This document shows positions 13,693 through 26,930 of a DNA stretch of 64,000 nucleotides, piece after piece. Both the position numbers and the translations under genes were made by a program. Source of the DNA: Vespula vulgaris (lineage: Eukaryota > Arthropoda > Insecta > Hymenoptera > Vespidae); the NCBI RefSeq assembly GCF_905475345.1, contig NC_066588.1, positions 3,480,001 to 3,544,000 on the forward strand. Direction: 5' to 3'. Numbering within the stretch: position 1 is the stretch's first letter; each line of letters starts with the position of its first letter. The notes under the pieces were generated by a model that saw only the letters and a list, made by a program, of their open reading frames with translations, made no database searches and was not told where the DNA came from.

Positions 13693-14590
13693 CGTTTGTA
13701 TAATATATAAATATTTTTATTATTCTACAATAGGAATAAAATTTTAATCAGCGATTTAATGAGATTTTTTTTTCTAGCTTTTTTCCAATACTAATTATTA
13801 AATAATTATTATTATTAAATAATTTTGAATATTAACAATTGCTAATATTCAAAATACAATTTTTAATATTGATTATCCGATTGTTATAAAAAAAAATATA
13901 CGATTACTCTGTCATAAAAAAAAAGTCGGAAATTATTGATATTTGAATATGATATTTTTTTTATTATTAATGATTATTATATTCTTCATTCAGGATCGCT
14001 CAAACATTTTTATAAACGATTTATTTCCTATAGTTCGTAACGTTTTCAGTGATGTATTTCGGTGTTGTGTTATTGTACGTGTTACCAGTGACCTTGACAT
14101 TTCTATTCGACATCTTTGTATCAAGGAGAGAAACTCGAACGTACGAGATACCATTTAAAGTGGAAATATTTATCGATCAACAAAAATATATATTCTTTAT
14201 ACTTATACTTATCTACGTGATGTCATTTCTCGTTGGAATTTCTGAAAACGCTTCGTATATGCTTTTTATAGTTTACTCTCAGCATGCCTGTGGTATGCTC
14301 GATATTACTGGGTAAGGATAACTTTATCGAGGAAATAGTATATGTTAAAAAAAAAAGAAAAAGGAAAAATATTTCTTGAGTATCAAAATCATTTCTTTTT
14401 TATTTTTATTTTTATTTTTATTTTTATTTATGTGTATATCGAAGTATTATTAATAACACTGATTGCATGCTAATCATTATTAAATTATTAATATATATAT
14501 ATTAATAGAAAAATATATTTACTAATAATTATACATTGTGCATATATTATTATTCTTATTATTTTTATTATTATTAATATATGCTATTAA

Positions 14591-14636
<46 letters not shown>

Positions 14637-15809
14637 TACTCAGGAATATGTTAAAACATGCATTTGATATGAGAACTTACAACGAATGTACAGAAAAGGA
14701 TATCGAGAATATCACGATGAGAATAATACGTTGTGTTTTATGTCACACGAGAACCATACGGTTTGTATGTAATTGTAATATTTACATAGATACTTTAAGT
14801 GAAACGAAAATACATCGTCTCTCATTTCATTATTATGACGTAGAAATTGTAACTAGAAACACGCATAAAATATCTAGCTACATAAATCTGATGCAAATTT
14901 CTTTTTACAATATAATTTTTTATATAACATTCCTTTTTATTTTATATATATATATATTGTATATAATATTCTCGAAATATTTTTTCTTTTTCTTTTTTCG
15001 TTAAAGATTCATCGATAACATAAATTCGACGTTCAAGATAAGTATAATAATTCACTTGATACTCGGATTTATTATGGTTTTTATTGCGTTCATTCAAGTA
15101 AGTTTATCTATATTTAAAAAAACAAAAAAAATTGAAAAAAAGCGTAACGAAAACATAAACAAAAAAAAAATTGATTAAGTGTGATTTGATATTAATCAAT
15201 ACATCAATGATTCTAATTCGTCAAATCCTCGAAGGTATTCTCTTTGGAAAATATCAGCGAAAACAGGAAAGAATTTTTCATGGCTATATCCTACGTGATC
15301 AGTACTATTCTATGGTTGTTTCTTTATTCTTACATCGGACAAATGATGCTGAATAAAAGCGCTGAAATTTTGAATAACGCGTGAGCATCGTAAATTTGTC
15401 AACGTTCCTCAAATTTGTCTACTCAAGTACACTTTTATTTTTATTTTTTCTTTTTCTAATATCTAGTTAAAATTTTAGTTACAATTCGACGTGGTATTTG
15501 ACGCCGTACAAGATCCAACAATTATTGTTAATTATAATGATTAGATGCGACAAATTGTCGGCGTTGATTATCGGAAAAATATTTGTGGCATCCTTGGAAT
15601 TCATCACATCGGTATAATACATTTTATAGATATTCTTTTTTATTCTTCTTCTTCGATTTTTCTTTTTTTTTTTTTTTTAATTCTTTAAATTCGGTCAATT
15701 CTCACAATTTCTATATTTCACTTGATATATTTCATTTTTTGTGTTTTCTCTTTTTTAGGTGATACACAGCGCAATTTCTTACGCTCTAGTCATTCACTCT
15801 ATTCGTTGA
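12405..15809 (+). CDS. Odorant receptor (7tm_6 family), nine exons, 393 residues, intact
   Basis: Insect odorant receptors pair with Orco to form odour-gated cation channels in sensory neuron dendrites. Exons: 12405-12551, 13279-13395, 13500-13617, 14050-14311, 14644-14760, 15007-15097, 15235-15380, 15479-15611, 15759-15809. They join in frame (1182 nt with stop) with GT..AG introns of phases 0,0,1,2,2,0,2,0. Family signatures are GIWPYDD near residue 21, QHACGMLDITG at 205-215, WYLTPYKIQQLLLIIMIR at 338-355 with GKIF and SLEF following, and a final ISYALVIHSIR. Hydrophobic segments lie near 33-54, 62-82, 122-150, 174-203, 263-284, 295-315 and 370-390, as expected for seven helices with a cytoplasmic N-terminus; no signal peptide is needed. 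Length is typical. Intron 3 holds a decoy acceptor near 13993 that leads to a stop; the TTTTCAG acceptor at 14049 keeps frame. Intron 5 uses the weaker donor GTTTGT. Ligand unknown. Confidence 0.93.
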
Positions 15810-15924
15810 ACTGTGATTCTAACGTTGAAATATCATATAATTAGATATATTCGTTAGTTCGATTAATCAACAAAAAAAATTAATTGATTATACTTCGATG
15901 TTGTTATTTCTCGAGTAACGCAAA

Positions 15925-15981
<57 letters not shown>

Positions 15982-16108
15982 TTCCTTTCTTTCGAGTTAA
16001 CAACAAGATGTTTCATAAAGTCCGTAACCATAACGAAAAGAAAAAGAAAAAAGAAAAAAGAAGCTATATCAAATTACAAGATTCAAAAATCTAAAGAAAG
16101 AAAAAAGA

Positions 16109-16114
16109 AATAAA
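16109..16114 (+). promoter_or_regulatory. Possible poly(A) signal for the first receptor
   Basis: AATAAA lies about 300 bases after the receptor stop codon. It is the first clear plus-strand match I noticed, but the intervening AT-rich DNA has variants, so the real 3' end is uncertain. Confidence 0.2.
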
Positions 16115-16229
16115 CACACACAAAGCCATATCGAATTCCTACAGTCCCAAGCATATAATTAACAAGACACACGCGTACAAACACACAGACAGATAGTTAT
16201 TTTTATTATATACGAAATATATAAAATTA

Positions 16230-16269
<40 letters not shown>

Positions 16270-16803
16270 TTATTAAAAAAAAAAGAAAAAAAAATATGAT
16301 CCCCACACAAAAATAATACTTACGTGACGTACTATCGATCATATCTTTTTCAACGATCGAACACTATCGATCTAATATATTTTTTTAAACACATTACAAA
16401 ATTTTATGAAAATTTTATCATTCTTGTACGCTTACGGTTAGTTCACTCACGTTTATCGAAGATATCCCTAAAGAAAAAAATGATAAAAAAATAAGAGAGA
16501 GAGAAAGAATGAAAGAAAGGAAAAGAAAAAATCCTTTCGGATCGAAACGATCAAAATTGTTTATTTCTTAAAGGTATTCGCTATTATATCGATTTCTACG
16601 AACATCTCTTTTCACGAAAAAATTGTCTGTGATATATCATTTGCACTAAACGATATATATGTATGTGTGTGTACGTATATATACATATATAGTTTTTACA
16701 GACGATCAAAGAAGAAGCCACGAAATTTAGCGTGATAGACAAAATTACGATAGTACGTAATTTACGATATCTATCGAATTCAAATCGAAAGTAATCAAGT
16801 TTC

Positions 16804-16844
<41 letters not shown>

Positions 16845-17222
16845 GGAGAGAGAGAGAGAGACGAGCCGTTTACCTGGAAAATTGCGAGAGAAAATTAGAA
16901 AGAACGAAAGAACGAAAGAATGGAGACGGAAACGTATAAATAAAATATCGTCACGAACACCAATGTTCGTTTCCATACCAAGGTTTCCAGAATAAAAAGA
17001 AGAGAAATAAAGAAAGAAAGGAGCAAAAGAAAAAAAAAAAAAGAAAAGAAAAATAAGAACACGCGTAAGAAAGAAAAAAAAAAAGAGAAAAGAAGAAACT
17101 GGTTACCATCAATTTAGGATCATTATTTATTTTTATTTGAATTCACTTGACCGAGGTCAACATCGTGTCGCACGAAGATTGGTTAATGGCGAAGGGATGA
17201 AGGGAGAAAGAGGATGGTGGTA

Positions 17223-17262
<40 letters not shown>

Positions 17263-17553
17263 TAGATCGTTGGTGGATGGTTGGCCGATGGGGGTAAATA
17301 ACGTTGAAATCGCTATGCAATCGAGGCAACGTTCAATAATTTACGAGGTTTGGGCCTAGTATGACGTAACTCAGTATGAGAATGACCTCCGACATGTCAT
17401 ACGTATACGTACGTATGTACGTGTCAATCAAACGTATTTTCCATGATAATGACGGCCATTACCATTCGACGTAATGACGATCCACGTAGGTGAATATCGA
17501 TGGTACAAAAAGAAAAAGAAAAAAAAAAAGAAAAATTCGTGAGACACATGTAT

Positions 17554-17610
17554 CGTCGTTTCGTTTCGTTTCGTTTGGTTTAGTTTAGTTTAGTTTAGTT
17601 TAGTTTAGGT
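17554..17610 (+). repeat. (TTTCG)n-(TTTAG)n pentanucleotide repeat
   Basis: About four units related to TTTCG pass through one TTTGG into about six TTTAG units. It sits roughly 130 bases before the start codon of the second receptor, inside the likely promoter or 5' UTR. The two linked unit types differ by one position, suggesting a substitution that then spread by slippage. Confidence 0.85.
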
Positions 17611-17738
17611 TCGTAGTAGTCATCTGCCATAGATCGAAGTAAGAAGAATTGTAAGGTCGTCCGATAAAATTCGAATTTTTGTCTATCCTACAAATAAAAG
17701 AAGCTATCATTGCCTATATTTCTATACGTAAGACGAAC

Positions 17739-20534
17739 ATGATCGAAGATGGTGATATTTTTTATCTTTGCAATCCGTATTACAAGTTGCATCGACGTAT
17801 CTGTGTTATCATTGGTATTTGGCCGTACGAAACTGGGGATTGGTGGCTATCGGTTCGATATTGTCTTACATTTTTTTTAATCACCTTTCTTATGGTCGGA
17901 CAAGTAAGTGGTCTATGTGTTTTTCTTTTTTATCAGTTTTGTATCTTTTTTCTCTCTCTTCTTTTTTTTCTCTCTTTTTTTTACATAATGAGTACTCCTT
18001 TCTCGTTTATCTTGTTACTTGATATCATGATAAGTGTGTTATTTTATTATATTGATATATAATAAAAGTATAATTACGTGGACGCGCGTTTCTGTGTGCG
18101 TGTTAGAAATAAGTTATAAAAAGATTGAAACTTGTATAATAGTAATTTATTAACTCGTAATGTTTATAATGAAAATTATTTCAATATCATGTTTCATGTG
18201 ACATGACGAAAATATTCTAGTGGATTATATTTTACATTTTTTTTTTTTTTTTTTTTTTAGATAGAACACAGAGAATACGGTATTAGAATATTTTTGATTA
18301 AAGATAAAGTATTCTAATATTATTTAATCGCGACATATTAAAAATATTCTAATGACGTATTTTTTTTTTTTTTTATAGAACAATTTTTTTTATAGAGCAA
18401 TACTAATACTTTTAATCAAGGATACAGATATATGTTTACGTGTATGTGTGTGTATATAAAAGTGATATCTTTCTTAGTGATTTAATACCTTAGTCATAAT
18501 TATTAAATAAAATTTTTATTCGGATAATTCTTATTTCTTCGATCACATGATATTTGTTATATTGAATATGATTTTATTTTTAGATACCGAAATTCTTTAC
18601 CATGGAATATAATATAGAAACAATCGCTGAAAGTTTCTTCATATTTGGACCGAGCATATGCATCGCCACGATTTATTATATAATTAATATTTGCAAAAAC
18701 AGTCACGTATGTCAGTACGATTTATTATGTCTACGATGTTTTTTTTTTTCACATATTTTCAATTTTAATCTCTTCTATTTATATTTATTTCAAGCAAAAT
18801 GGAAAGATTAATAGGGATTTATATAATTTGCATATATTTTTCTCTTTTTCACTGACATTGATGTTCATTATCCTATGGCATATATCATTCATGTTTTTTA
18901 TGAATTCGTAATGAATTCATTTTCATTTGAACGTTTCAATATATATTCACGTTTAAATGTTCCCGTAGAATTTTTAATAATTTTTTAATAATTCATTTTC
19001 AATAATTTCTATACACAGCAGAGGGAGCTTTTCGATCACGTTAAAAACGATTGGTACAATTTGAAAACAACCGAAGAATTTACTGTTGTAAAAAAATACG
19101 CTGAAGAAAGCAGAATTTATTTGCTAATAATGTTATGTAAGAGAGAAATGCAATTTTTTTTTTGCTATTTTCTTTTATCCTTTTCCTTTCTCATTTTTTC
19201 TCTTTTTTATATAAATAATTTTTCGCATGCAAATAAACGAGTAGTATATATATATATATATATATCGTAATAATAGAAAAAAAAAACAAAAAAAATTAAA
19301 TAAAAAAGAAGATAAAAGAAACAAAAAGAGAGAGAGAGAGAAAGAGAAAGTAAATTCTTGCTAAATTAAATTTTTTTTTTTTGCAGTTGCGTGTTACGTG
19401 CCAGTTGTTGCTAATATATTATCAATGATAATTTCATTGACTCTCGATTCGTTTTTAATAAGTAACAAAACTCGTCCTGTAATGTATTTGTCTCAATTCG
19501 AACTCTTTTTTATAAATACGAACGAGCATATATATATTAGATTATTTATATGTTCGATTCTACTTATATTGCTAGCTATTGTAGGAACGATTAATATGGG
19601 ATTAAGCCAACTTATAGTACATCACGCGTGTGCTATGTTTCGTATAGTCGGGTAAGATATTAAAAAAAAAAAAAAAATATATATATATACATATATTTTT
19701 TTTTTCATTCGTCTAAATTTTGTGTGGATTATTAATATTATGATATGATAAAAATGTTATAAGTTTGATTTATTGTTATTGTATTATTATATAACTTTAA
19801 TTTGTAAAATTGAAATATTTTAACACGCGTATAATTTTCTGAAATTATTAATATCAATTAAAAATTATTATATTACATCAAATATTAAAATAATGTATAT
19901 ATACATTATTATTAATAATTGTCTATATTCATGAATTAATATTATATACACATATATATATATTTGTATAATATTAATACATAAATTAATAATAATAATT
20001 TATATAATTAATATATATATATATAATCAATTTTTAAATAAAATTTCTTAAAATTTAAAAATATCAAATCAAACATATAAATATCATATCAATATCATTT
20101 ACAATTTTAATATTACAATATCACTTAAAATAATTTTACATAAATCATTATAAATAATATCAGTAAATAAGTTAATTCACAAGAATTAGCTTTCTTAATT
20201 TAATTGCTAACATTTCCAACATGTATGTAATTATTTAAGTAGATATAATCCAATAACCGAATTATCTGCTTACAGAATAATACTTGAGAATGCATTCGAC
20301 GAAGAAAGATTATCTTTTCGCAAATATAACGAAGAAGCGATCTCTGCCACGCTTCATCGAGCTATTAATTCTCATAATCGAGTGATCGAGTTAGTTTCTT
20401 CGATGATGATTACAATTAAAGAAATATTTTTTTAATCCTTTTTTTTTTTATCGTAACGAGTATGTACGTATATGTATCTATATACGTCAAATTTTTTATA
20501 AATAATTTTTTTATTTAATAATTAATCAACAAAT

Positions 20535-20602
<68 letters not shown>

Positions 20603-23536
20603 TATATATACACACATACACACACACACATATATTGAATTGTTTTAATTATTAAAGGTTTATCGAATCAATGAATGTGATGTGCGATCTGAGTTACACG
20701 ATTAACATTGTTTTTGGAATGATTGTTATTGGTACTGATTCAGTAATGGTAAAAAAATAAAAAATTTTACTCCACTATAATTTCTTTCAACTTATTTATA
20801 TCGTCAAATATTATTACGAAAGAATAAATTTCTATAATTTATAGATGTTGCAGTTTAATTTGGACATGGAGAACGTATGTAAATTTTTCGCAACATTATT
20901 TCACATGATTAGTATGTTATTCATTGGAATTATACAATCTCACACCGGACAAAATTTGATGGATCACAGTGCTGGCATTTTTCAAGAAACGTAAATATTA
21001 CTTAATTTATTATTATTATTATCATTATTTGTTTTGTTTGTTGTGCAATGATCATTTCATGATTTACGCATAGAGTGGTAATTTAAAGCGTTACGAATTA
21101 ATTTTAATAAAATCATCGTAGAATCGATTGTATATCACTGAACGATCTATTTTTTGATTCTAATATTATAATTTTTTAAACAAATGAACTTTTGGATTTG
21201 ACAAGAATCTTCGATATGTAAAAAATATCAGAACCTAAATTCTTCTCTTCTCTCTCCTTTTTACTTTTTTCTTCTTTAATTATAAACTCTCACAAATTTA
21301 TACGTTCATTTATTTATTTACTTATTTATTTATTTATTTTCACTCGACGACGATTCTTATTTAACATGAAAGAAAAATAAAAAAAAAAATAAAGAAAAAA
21401 GAAATTATTTTCAAATACTTATACAATAAACTAAACGATACATTGAAAATTCTTTTTTTTATACGTAAAATTGTTTCTCTTTATACGTACCACCCTGTCG
21501 ATACATACGCACGTACGTAACATAATCACGCGATTAACGTAATACGATTAAAATCTCTTATAAAAATTAAAAACGAAGATAAGTAAGAAAAGAACAAGAA
21601 AAAAGAAAATAACTAAATAAATAAATAAATAAACAGATTTGAATCTTCGTACGAAATAATGCGATTTTTCAAAGAAGTAAAAAAGAAAACGAAACGAAAC
21701 AAAAAAAAAAAAGAAAAGAAAAAATGGAAAAGGAAAAGGGAAATGTATGTAATACTTACGCAAGACAAAAAAGAAAGAAAAAAAAAAAGAAAAAAAATAG
21801 AGTGAACTCCGACTTCTCCCACAAAGCTATTCATAGATGTTGCCTACTTTATTTGTACGATGCGAGCTCGTTCTGCCATGCTCGAGGCTTCTTTCACGAT
21901 AGCGCGAGTACGAGTATGCATAGTACGTTTATTGTAAGAGGAACCTTTGAATGAGTGATTCAAATGAGCCCTTTCATTTAGCCGACGTTGACCATACTCT
22001 TCTCATTTCTAAACGTTATCGTCTTCCGTCATGTTTTCATTTACACGAACATAATATATCATTGATCGATCTACTGTATGTGAACATATGTGTGTATATG
22101 TGAGTATATGTGAGTATATGTATTGGAGTATATGTGGGGGATGAAGGATATGACTAAGTGTAAGATTGGCCAATAAGTAGGTAATGAAGAAATATGTTTT
22201 GTTTAATATCTAATTGAAAAACAGTAGTTTCTTTTAAAAAAAAATTGGATCGATATGATAGATATTGTACTATTGCTGTTCAGACGTAATTGTGTTATTA
22301 TATATTTTTTAAATATGGGTTGATTAATATGTAATGTTGAGATTTATATTATTTTATATATGTATGTATGTTTCTTTTTCTTTTTCTTCTTTTTGTTTTT
22401 TTTTTAATAAAAATTGAATAGATATGATACTGTAGTATATTGTACTATTGAAATTCAGAGGTAATTGTGTTATGTATTTTTGGGTTGATTAATATATAAT
22501 GTCGAAATTTATATTATTTTATATATGTGTATGTATGTGTGTGTATGTATATATATATATACATGACTCAATATTAGTGTTAAAAATACGCTAGTAAATA
22601 CACTAGTATTATAAAATAAATACAGTAATTTTTTTTTATTAAATATTGCAATTCAGATTACTTTAATATATATATTTAGATTGATACATAATGTTCAAAT
22701 TTATTATTTTATATCTAAGTAAATACTAGTATTATATTTTTAATATAAAAATTACATTACTTACTGGTTCTATCAATTATAGTTGCATATACGTAGAATA
22801 ATTTTAAACGGATTTTATACAATTTTGTCGTGAAATTATTATTAAAATGAATAAATATAAAAATAAGTAAATATCAAAAATTTAATACATATATAGACGC
22901 CATTGATCGATCCTATATACACGTGTGCGCGAATAGAGTGTACTAAAAAATTTCTAGTAAGTGATTTTAAAAATCAATTACTCTTTTTTTCAGAATTTTT
23001 CACTTTTTTCTTTTTTTACGTTAAATCAGATTTGTTCGTACGTTTTTAGCGTAGACAAAATTGACAGATAAATCTCATTACAGATAAAATCTTGGAGATT
23101 TTTTTTTATTTTAAAAATTCAATAGAACGTCGTCGAACGTTTTCAACGTTATTTTCAATATGCGAAATCGAAAAAAAAAGAAATAAAATAAATTAAAATA
23201 AAATAAATATATAACAAATAATCGATGAATGAAATTTCAGAATCACAAAACCATGGTACTTGCTACCACCGAGACTTCAAAAATTATCCTTATTGATTAT
23301 GATGAGAAGTATGAAGAAATGTTCATTGACAGTCAGCAAACTTTTGACAGTGTCCTACGAGTTATTTAGCAAAGTAAGAATAATATATGAAATAATATAA
23401 TATATGTATATATGTGTATATATATATAAAGTTTGAATTTTTCGATATATAAATTTAATATAAACAATTTTATTTTTTTAAGGGACTACAAATGGCAGTA
23501 TCCTATGCAATGATATTTCATTCTTTAGAAAAGTAA
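17739..23536 (+). CDS. Odorant receptor (7tm_6 family), nine exons, 402 residues, intact
   Basis: Same family and presumed role as the receptor upstream. Exons: 17739-17903, 18584-18706, 19019-19136, 19387-19651, 20276-20389, 20658-20748, 20845-20990, 23241-23373, 23483-23536; joined length 1209 nt with stop. Intron phases match the first receptor exactly, and exons 3, 6, 7 and 8 have identical lengths (118, 91, 146, 133), so the two are tandem duplicates although the proteins are well diverged. Signatures: VIIGIWPYE near residue 24, HHACAMFRIVG at 214-224, KPWYLLPPRLQKLSLLIMMR at 344-364, SYELFSK at the end of exon 8 and VSYAMIFHSLEK at the C-terminus. The start is the only in-frame ATG before GIWPY; the frame upstream lacks another. 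Exon 3 begins at a tandem CAGCAG acceptor. Intron 7 is unusually long (2.25 kb) and holds its own repeat. Ligand unknown. Confidence 0.93.
19013..19021 (+). promoter_or_regulatory. Tandem CAGCAG (NAGNAG) splice acceptor of second receptor exon 3
   Basis: The acceptor region reads ACACAGCAG before AGGGAG. Using the first AG adds one glutamine; using the second removes it. Both keep the frame, so two protein forms differing by one residue in the loop before TM3 are possible. Confidence 0.5.
20535..20610. repeat. (ACATAT)n hexanucleotide repeat in receptor intron 5
   Basis: About eleven near-perfect hexamers followed by TA and CA dinucleotides, ending about 40 bases before the exon 6 acceptor. 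Confidence 0.9.
20991..23240. other. Long intron 7 of the second receptor
   Basis: This 2.25-kb intron is several times longer than its 98-base counterpart in the first receptor. At 21800-22080 it contains a segment of higher GC and complexity that has no convincing frame. At 22242-22720 it holds three diverged repeat units. The flanking exon borders (AC|GTAAAT and TTTCAG|AATC) join in frame and restore the conserved exon 7 to 8 transition. Confidence 0.8.
22242..22725. repeat. Degenerate tandem repeat within receptor intron 7
   Basis: Units start near 22242 and 22411, with a weaker third near 22640. Units one and two share ATATGATA, TTGTACTATTG, GTAATTGTGTTAT, GGGTTGATTAATAT and TTTATATTATTTTATATATG in the same order. 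The third keeps ATTCAG, a GATTGATACATAATGTTCAAA segment and TTATTTTATAT. Period is about 170-198 bp. Confidence 0.65.
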
Positions 23537-23569
23537 TTATCATTGATAAGCTCAGGATTACTTACTTAA

Positions 23570-23575
23570 AATAAA
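23570..23575 (+). promoter_or_regulatory. Poly(A) signal for the second receptor
   Basis: AATAAA starts 34 bases after the stop codon, a plausible distance for a very short 3' UTR. AT-rich background makes chance matches common. Confidence 0.4.
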
Positions 23576-24146
23576 AAAAACAATACAAAAATATTACTTG
23601 TCGAAGTTTAACAAAAACGAGAAAGAAAAAGAAAAAAAATTATATATACGATCTTTGAAAATGATAGATAAATAATTATTTATCTAAGATAATGTATAAA
23701 CATGTACGTACATATATGTTGAACGAATGAAGAATTTTTTTGTTAGAAAATTTAAAAAAAAAAAAAGTAAAATGATAATAATAATAAGATAAAGGAAAAA
23801 ATAATTATTGGATTGATATTTTGTAATATTGCTTTGTTTTATCATTATAATATTATTGTCGAGCTATTCGACGTGAAAATGCCCGACACAGAAACGCTTA
23901 ATATGCCTTACAATTAGTTCCATTATTTGAGAACAGAGAGAGAGAGAGAGAGAATGAGAAAGAGAAAGAGAGAGAGTGTTTCCTCTGTTACATCAAAGAG
24001 ATTGTACGATGTGTTTGCTTGTAATTTCTAATTACGTAACTTGTGTTTGTATATATGAACATATCATCAAAGATGGAGAATGAGGGGTAATTTAAATGTC
24101 AATCTATTGAAATTTCAATCACATATTATATGTACTTATAAACAAG

Positions 24147-24177
<31 letters not shown>

Positions 24178-24242
24178 ATATAAATATATATATCAATTTT
24201 ATGAACAAATTATCAAATTATTTTACTTATGTATTATACATC

Positions 24243-24289
<47 letters not shown>

Positions 24290-26037
24290 TATAAAGAATA
24301 AAAGAATGAATATACATAAAACTTCGAAATATTAAATCGACAAAGTATAATCATTATGCTAATCATTATGAAAATATTTATTAGCTCACTTTACCAAATT
24401 ATTTTTCATATCAAATTTGAAGATCGTTCGATCAATGAAAAAGAGTAAAAAGTAATTATTATTAGTATTATTGTCGATGATATAATTACATGCACTCAAA
24501 TAAAAAGATTAATAAATAAATAAATATATAAATAAATAAATAAAACAACATTGGAATGATTAAGTCGACGAGATTAAAGGGACCATCATCCTTTTGAGAA
24601 AATTGAATCTAACTCAATTGAGGAAACTATGTACGTATTTCGAAAATTGATGCTTCCTTGGTTATAATTTCGAATATAACCTTGTGGCATCGAGAAACGT
24701 AGCACCTGCTATGGTTTACCGATAAATAGCTCTGAATTAAATAGACGTTCGTACACGGACGTCATTCACCCCTTGTTCTCTCTTATGAAGGTATATATCC
24801 ATGAAATTGAAAACGCACGATAACGTTATCCGTGAAATTGAAAACGCGTGAAAATTCGATAATCTTAATGCACGCGTTTATAGCGTTCGTATATAGATCT
24901 GGTGGATATGTATGTATCTATGTACGTGTGTGTGTATGTATATTTATGTACGTATAAAATCGAAATAAGAAATTACATTTTTAAATGAATATTTTGTGAT
25001 TGATATATAAATATAAATGTCATTGCAAATTCATTGACATATTTATTAAACAATATTTATTAAATTTAATATTGATTAAATTATTTAATATTTATTAAAC
25101 AATGTTAAATAATTTCTTTAATAAATAAATTATTTATTTTTTATAAATATAATATTATTATATTTATAAAAATGAATAAGATCCAATCGGTCGATTATGA
25201 AAATTTTGATTATATATACTATTATGTTTATTTAATCGGATTGATTTATAAATAAGTATATTTTTATTGTAATAAATTTATAATTTATTATTCATACAAA
25301 TATATATATATATACTTTGTATTATACTATAGTATATATATCGGTATAAAAAAGTGAAAGTGAAAGAGAGAGAGAGAGAGAGAAAGAAGGGATTATTTTT
25401 ATATATATTGTGTAGCCACAGCAATCTGGGCCTACGTACTATAATTAGAAATAATGCGAGCCATTATATCCGTAATAACGTATCACGCGTTATAATGAAT
25501 GAAAGAAGAAGAGGTGGGTGAAACGTGATTGGAGGAAATTTCTCTCTTTTTTCTTTTCTATTTTCTTTTTTTTTTTTTTTTTTTTGAAAATCCTTCTCTC
25601 GAAGGACACGAAAAAATGAACGTCAACGAACAGGGTGTGTTTATTAGATCGGGGAAAAAAAGAAAAAAAAAAGAAAGAAAGGAAAAGATGGTCGTTCGAT
25701 TCTATTAGAACTGACAGAGACAACTTTGTTTGATTTTATTGGAACGTGAACGTGTAATATTTTTATAAAGTGAAATGAAATTTTTTAATGGTTATTTTTT
25801 TCTTTCATTTTTTTGTTCTTTATTAGACAGAAAACAATTATTATCACTTGACGATATTGTCAGAACATGATGAATAATAATTCTTAATTTGGTTGAGATT
25901 CGAACGTCACGTTTTTATAAATTGAAATGATATTTTTCTTTTTTTTTTTATTCGATATATGATAGAAGAAAAAATGATTGAATATTATTTGATTTGATTA
26001 AGAAATATACATCCATGCTTAATTATTTTTGAGCATG

Positions 26038-26082
<45 letters not shown>

Positions 26083-26930
26083 TTTATATTGAGATGTATT
26101 TTATATAATATAATTAATAAAATTTATATATATATAATTCAATGAAAAATTATTCGTACGTATGAAGTTTGAAAATCGACCGATCAATGAGAAACAATAA
26201 GAAATTATTAATATTATTATTATTACCACCATCATCAATAACATAATTTTATATCATCGATTCAAAAAAGAAAGAACGAACCATTACACACACACATTCA
26301 CATAATACCGTACGATATATTAAATTTTATTCACGAATAATATCGATTAAAAGTATTACGACTACACGACGAACTCTAACTATCGATTAACCATTCCGCG
26401 TAAAAATCCAACCAGAACAATTTCATCTCTGTTCTAGAGAAAAATATATGTACTATCAAACAGATTATCTGCGTATCTCCTTTAAATCGATAACAATCGA
26501 ACCTGCGTTGTATATAACATAGTAGTATCAATAATAGTAATAGCAGTAGTAGTAGTATAGCGGTAGTGTAGTAATAATAATAGTAGTACTAAAAAATAAA
26601 ATTCACAGGACGACGAAGACGACAATAAGGAGAGAGATAGACACAGAGATAAAAACAAAAAGAGAAAGAAAAAGAAAAAGAGAGAGAGAGAGAGAGAGAG
26701 AACAAAGAAAAAGTGAAAGAGTGAGAGAGACAAAAATTAATGAAAAACAAGTGTTCGACATCGACGTCTTGCGAGATAATGAAAATTTTCAAGCAATACT
26801 GGTCGATGATATTGATGGTGATACTGATGATGATAGTAGTGGTGTTGATGTTGATGATAGTATCGGTGATATTGCTATTGGTGTTGTGTTAGTGTTGATG
26901 TTGGTAGTAGTGCCCGTCATTCGTTTTATT
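23576..26930. other. Intergenic, no gene recognised
   Basis: Contains (AATA)n at about 24149-24180, (AT)n at 24249-24285 and 26040-26077, (GA)n tracts and poly-T. The stretch 24560-24900 is of ordinary complexity and could be regulatory, but nothing specific is visible. GAT and GTT codon-like repeats at 26795-26915 give a spurious Asp/Val-rich frame. Confidence 0.65.

Larger units (their letters stand above)
15810..17738. other. Spacer between the two receptor genes
   Basis: Holds (AT)n at about 15929-15980, (GA)n at 16230-16264, 16804-16859 and 17228-17259, and poly-A rich stretches. It ends in a pentanucleotide repeat just upstream of the second receptor. No additional receptor exon is visible, so the spacer does not hide a third gene copy that I can recognise. 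Confidence 0.7.

Noticed and set aside
13943..14158. Alternative frame at the start of receptor exon 4 using earlier acceptors
   Set aside because: Using CAG at about 13993 leads to a stop and the acceptor at TATAG gives the wrong frame. Only the TTTTCAG acceptor before 14050 is consistent with phase 1 and the family sequence.
14648..15004. 118-codon read-through of receptor exon 5
   Set aside because: Family similarity ends at the GTTTGT donor after 14760, and splicing to 15007 restores the conserved arginine-phenylalanine transition.
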